Positions 6,045-7,362 of a stretch of 7,362 bases of DNA are shown in pieces. The stretch comes from Chloroflexota bacterium (lineage in GTDB: Bacteria; Chloroflexota; UBA4733): assembly GCA_023381895.1 (NCBI GenBank), contig JAMCTA010000086.1, forward strand, positions 1-7,362, read 5' to 3'. Below the pieces are notes generated by a model. That model did not search any database and was not told where the DNA came from. It saw only the letters and a program-made list of their open reading frames with translations. A program made the translations under genes and the position numbers. Position 1 is the stretch's first letter; each line of letters begins with the position of its first letter.

Positions 6045-6101
6045 CAGCGGGGTGGCAGCGCCCACTCATCATCACCGTGCGCTCGCGTCACCCCGCCGCT
6101 G
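6045..6101 (-). terminator. Stem structure downstream of the cytochrome c gene
   Basis: CGGGGTG (6048-6054) pairs with CACCCCG (6089-6095); past a three-base bulge CAG (6045-6047) pairs with CTG (6099-6101). Within the loop AGCGC (6057-6061) pairs with GCGCT (6079-6083). It begins 11 bases after the cytochrome stop, so it is probably its 3'-end structure. No T-run follows. Confidence 0.4.
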
Positions 6102-6111
6102 ATGCACAGCA

Positions 6112-6687
6112 TCACCTTCGACGCTGTGCGACGCTCCAAATCCTGCTCCCTGCCAGGCCGAGTGTTCCGATGGCGAGCATCGCCAGCAGTGTTATAGCGC
6201 CGCCGGTGCTGGAGCCACCGCCACCACCTGTGGCTGGTACTTGGGCAGGTGTCTTGACCGCTGGCGCCGGTGCCGTCACGCTCTTTCCTGGTACGGCCGT
6301 GCTCAGGGACTGCAGGTAGGCAATGATGTCCTGCGCCTGGGCAGGGCTCAACTTGCTCTGCCAGCGTGGCATGATGGCATCCAAGGGCTGCCCATCCTCG
6401 TCCAGACCTTGCAAAATGGCACGTTGTACCAGGGCCGGGTCGTTGTGGTACACCGGTCCAAGGACCTGCCAGCGTAGATCGGCGGACGTGGTGTCACCCA
6501 GCTTCATGCCGCCCTTGGCATCCGGCCCGTGACAGGAGGCGCAGTCCTGCTGATACAAAGACTGCCCGGCAGTCGCTGAGGCGGCCGTCGACTGGGCAGC
6601 GGGCGCCGCTGCAAAGGATATCGGTACAAGCCAGACGGCCATGATGAGACTTCCTGCGATGCCGCCAAGGATACGCCGTGGCACCAT
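6112..6687 (-). CDS. Mono-haem cytochrome c with C-terminal membrane tail
   Basis: The 191-aa product is an exported class I cytochrome c that would shuttle electrons outside the cytoplasmic membrane. MVPRR and the hydrophobic run ILGGIAGSLIMAVWLVPISF form a signal peptide, with cleavage likely near Ala28-Ala30. The haem site is CASCH (Cys49, Cys52, His53), and Met106 in DAIMPRW is the likely sixth ligand. The LSPAQAQDIIAYLQSL helix (113-128) closes the usual fold. A proline/alanine linker (134-151) then leads to VPATG, a glycine run, a hydrophobic helix (about 164-180) and terminal RRR. This tail should anchor the haem domain to the membrane and resembles a degenerate LPxTG sorting signal. 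The frame is open 107 codons further upstream, but the ATG at 6687-6685 has AAGGAG six bases before it and directly starts the signal peptide. It could serve a terminal oxidase or a dehydrogenase; no partner is visible. Confidence 0.9.
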   Translation of the reverse strand: MVPRRILGGIAGSLIMAVWLVPISFAAAPAAQSTAASATAGQSLYQQDCASCHGPDAKGGMKLGDTTSADLRWQVLGPVYHNDPALVQRAILQGLDEDGQPLDAIMPRWQSKLSPAQAQDIIAYLQSLSTAVPGKSVTAPAPAVKTPAQVPATGGGGGSSTGGAITLLAMLAIGTLGLAGSRIWSVAQRRR

Positions 6688-6693
6688 AGAATG

Positions 6694-6699
6694 CTCCTT
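6694..6699 (-). promoter_or_regulatory. Ribosome binding site of the cytochrome c gene
   Basis: The minus strand reads AAGGAG six bases before the ATG at 6687, preceded by GGAGGG. It fixes the start at the signal peptide rather than far upstream in the longer open frame. Confidence 0.75.
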
Positions 6700-6736
6700 C
6701 CCTCCGCAATTAACGTGCCTCGATGCTCCCCGCTCA

Positions 6737-6765
6737 TTGTTACTGGCAAGGTAGCAATAGGTAAA
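6737..6765 (-). promoter_or_regulatory. Candidate promoter of the cytochrome c gene
   Basis: On the minus strand TTTACC (6765-6760, 4/6) and TAACAA (6742-6737, 3/6) are 17 bases apart; AACAAT shifted by one base is equally good. Transcription would start about 40 bases before the ATG. Confidence 0.3.
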
Positions 6766-6775
6766 TAAAGGTAAA
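6749..6775. repeat. Three AGGTA repeats phased at 10 bp
   Basis: On the plus strand AGGTAGC (6749), AGGTAAA (6759) and AGGTAAA (6769) begin exactly ten bases apart. They cover the spacer, -35 box and upstream flank of the candidate cytochrome c promoter. Spacing of about one helical turn is typical of direct-repeat operators such as those of OmpR/PhoB-type regulators. The third copy shares only the first five bases. Confidence 0.4.
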
Positions 6776-6863
6776 TGCCGCCCAGGCTCGCCGCCGTGCT
6801 CCATACGGAACCAGCTTGCGGTCAGGTGATGATGCGGCAGTGCAATACGCGGCTTGCTGGGTC

Positions 6864-7362
6864 TCAGTAACGTACCGACTCCAGCGAGCCATTCTTCGTT
6901 CTCGGGCGGTTGATGGCGGCGACTTCCTCGCGTGCCTTCGCCAGCATGAAGCCGAGCTCGCTGGAAACAGCCAGGAAACGGAAGCCTTCCGCAATGCGCC
7001 GGTTGCACGCTGCTGCACTCGGCGTGTGCAATCCGGGAGCAACGCCAAGGCGTTGTGCAGTCTCGCGCACGTGACTGATGGCCTCCACGATGCGTGGGTT
7101 GTCGCTTTCCATGCCTCCAGGGAGGCCCATAGAGGCAGCGAGATCATTCGGGCCGATAAAGCAGGCATCGATACCGGGCACACTCAAGATCTCGTCGACT
7201 CGCTCGACAGCGGTGATGTGCTCAATCTGGATAATCACAACCACGTTCTCATTCGCGTGTGATTGGTAGCCCGCAGGCGCATCAAAGCTCAGGGCGTGGC
7301 GGCCGCCACCGACGCTGCGCGTTCCGTGCGGCGGATACTTGGCAGCAGCGACTGCCTCTTCC
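6864..7362 (-). CDS. HpcH/HpaI family aldolase, C-terminal part (5' end outside window)
   Basis: The reading frame is open to the right edge; the first 38 visible residues (after EEAVAAAKYPP) precede any internal GTG and match the family, so the gene begins beyond 7362. The visible 165 aa are the C-terminal part of a class II, metal-dependent pyruvate aldolase that splits or forms 2-oxo acids in the cytoplasm. AAAKYPPHGTRSVGGGRH is the typical family segment. The Glu in IIQIEH and the Asp in FIGPNDLAASMG are the expected metal ligands. GLHTPS and the GFRFLAVSSELGFMLAKA block complete the barrel. Relatives include 4-hydroxy-2-oxoheptanedioate aldolase, 2-dehydro-3-deoxyglucarate aldolase and 2-keto-3-deoxy-L-rhamnonate aldolase; the substrate cannot be chosen from this part. 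The stop is TGA at 6866-6864. The next gene, cytochrome c, is 176 bases away with its own promoter, so the two are probably not one operon. Confidence 0.88.
   Translation of the reverse strand, partial: EEAVAAAKYPPHGTRSVGGGRHALSFDAPAGYQSHANENVVVIIQIEHITAVERVDEILSVPGIDACFIGPNDLAASMGLPGGMESDNPRIVEAISHVRETAQRLGVAPGLHTPSAAACNRRIAEGFRFLAVSSELGFMLAKAREEVAAINRPRTKNGSLESVRY

Larger units (their letters stand above)
5673..6111. other. Long intergenic region between cytochrome c and doxX
   Basis: No credible gene is seen in about 440 bases. The doxX ribosome binding site is at its left end, but I cannot name a convincing doxX promoter; possible boxes such as CTGACG and TATCAA have poor spacing. The right part holds three inverted repeats (5913-5940, 5941-5958 and 6045-6101), listed separately. 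Composition is more A/T-rich around 5900-6020 than in the genes. Short open frames here show no recognisable protein. Confidence 0.5.

Noticed and set aside
5870..6139. 89-codon minus-strand frame overlapping the cytochrome 3' end
   Set aside because: It starts inside the cytochrome gene in another frame, has no good ribosome binding site, resembles no family I know and runs through three inverted repeats.
6688..7008. 107-codon upstream extension of the cytochrome c frame
   Set aside because: It would put a signal peptide in mid-protein and overlap the aldolase gene, while the internal ATG has a well-placed AAGGAG.

Overview
The window carries six protein genes and two tRNA genes in a bacterial chromosome of moderately high GC content. 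The mix is an FGGY rhamnulokinase, a cytosolic-type sulfatase, an ANTAR response regulator, a DoxX membrane protein, a mono-haem cytochrome c with a C-terminal membrane tail and an HpcH/HpaI aldolase. Together with ordinary sigma70-like promoters and AGGAGG-type ribosome binding sites, this suggests a free-living heterotroph. Chloroflexota or a similar environmental phylum is my guess from the overall feel of the proteins; no single marker proves it. There is no mobile element, CRISPR array or phage gene.

Layout: rhaB (2-1501, +) converges on a sulfatase gene (1770-3380, -), and a 268-base gap between them holds an inverted repeat. The sulfatase start faces a divergent tRNA-Gly(TCC) gene (3520-3593, +). 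A gene-free 377-base stretch then leads to a tRNA with a CAT anticodon on the minus strand (3971-4045). The ANTAR regulator (4176-4751, -), doxX (5073-5672, -), cytochrome c (6112-6687, -) and the aldolase (6864 to the right edge, -) follow on the same strand. The gaps of 130 to 440 bases between them suggest separate transcripts rather than one operon.

How the genes may work together: rhamnulokinase and sulfatase would fit use of a sulfated, rhamnose-containing glycan, and the HpcH/HpaI aldolase handles 2-oxo acid sugar-derived intermediates. This is inference from family and proximity only. DoxX and the cytochrome c are membrane/respiratory-type proteins whose partners lie outside the window.

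The most interesting signal is in the 5' leader of the ANTAR regulator gene. ANTAR proteins bind RNA with two short hairpins whose six-base loops carry A at position 1 and G at position 4. The leader of this gene shows two adjacent hairpins with loops AGCGCG and ATAGCT, both matching. They are enclosed by longer-range complementary segments, the outermost of which overlaps the ribosome binding site. This could be an autoregulatory ANTAR RNA switch, although the second stem is only 3 bp. A second signal is a set of three AGGTA repeats spaced exactly 10 bp over the predicted cytochrome c promoter.
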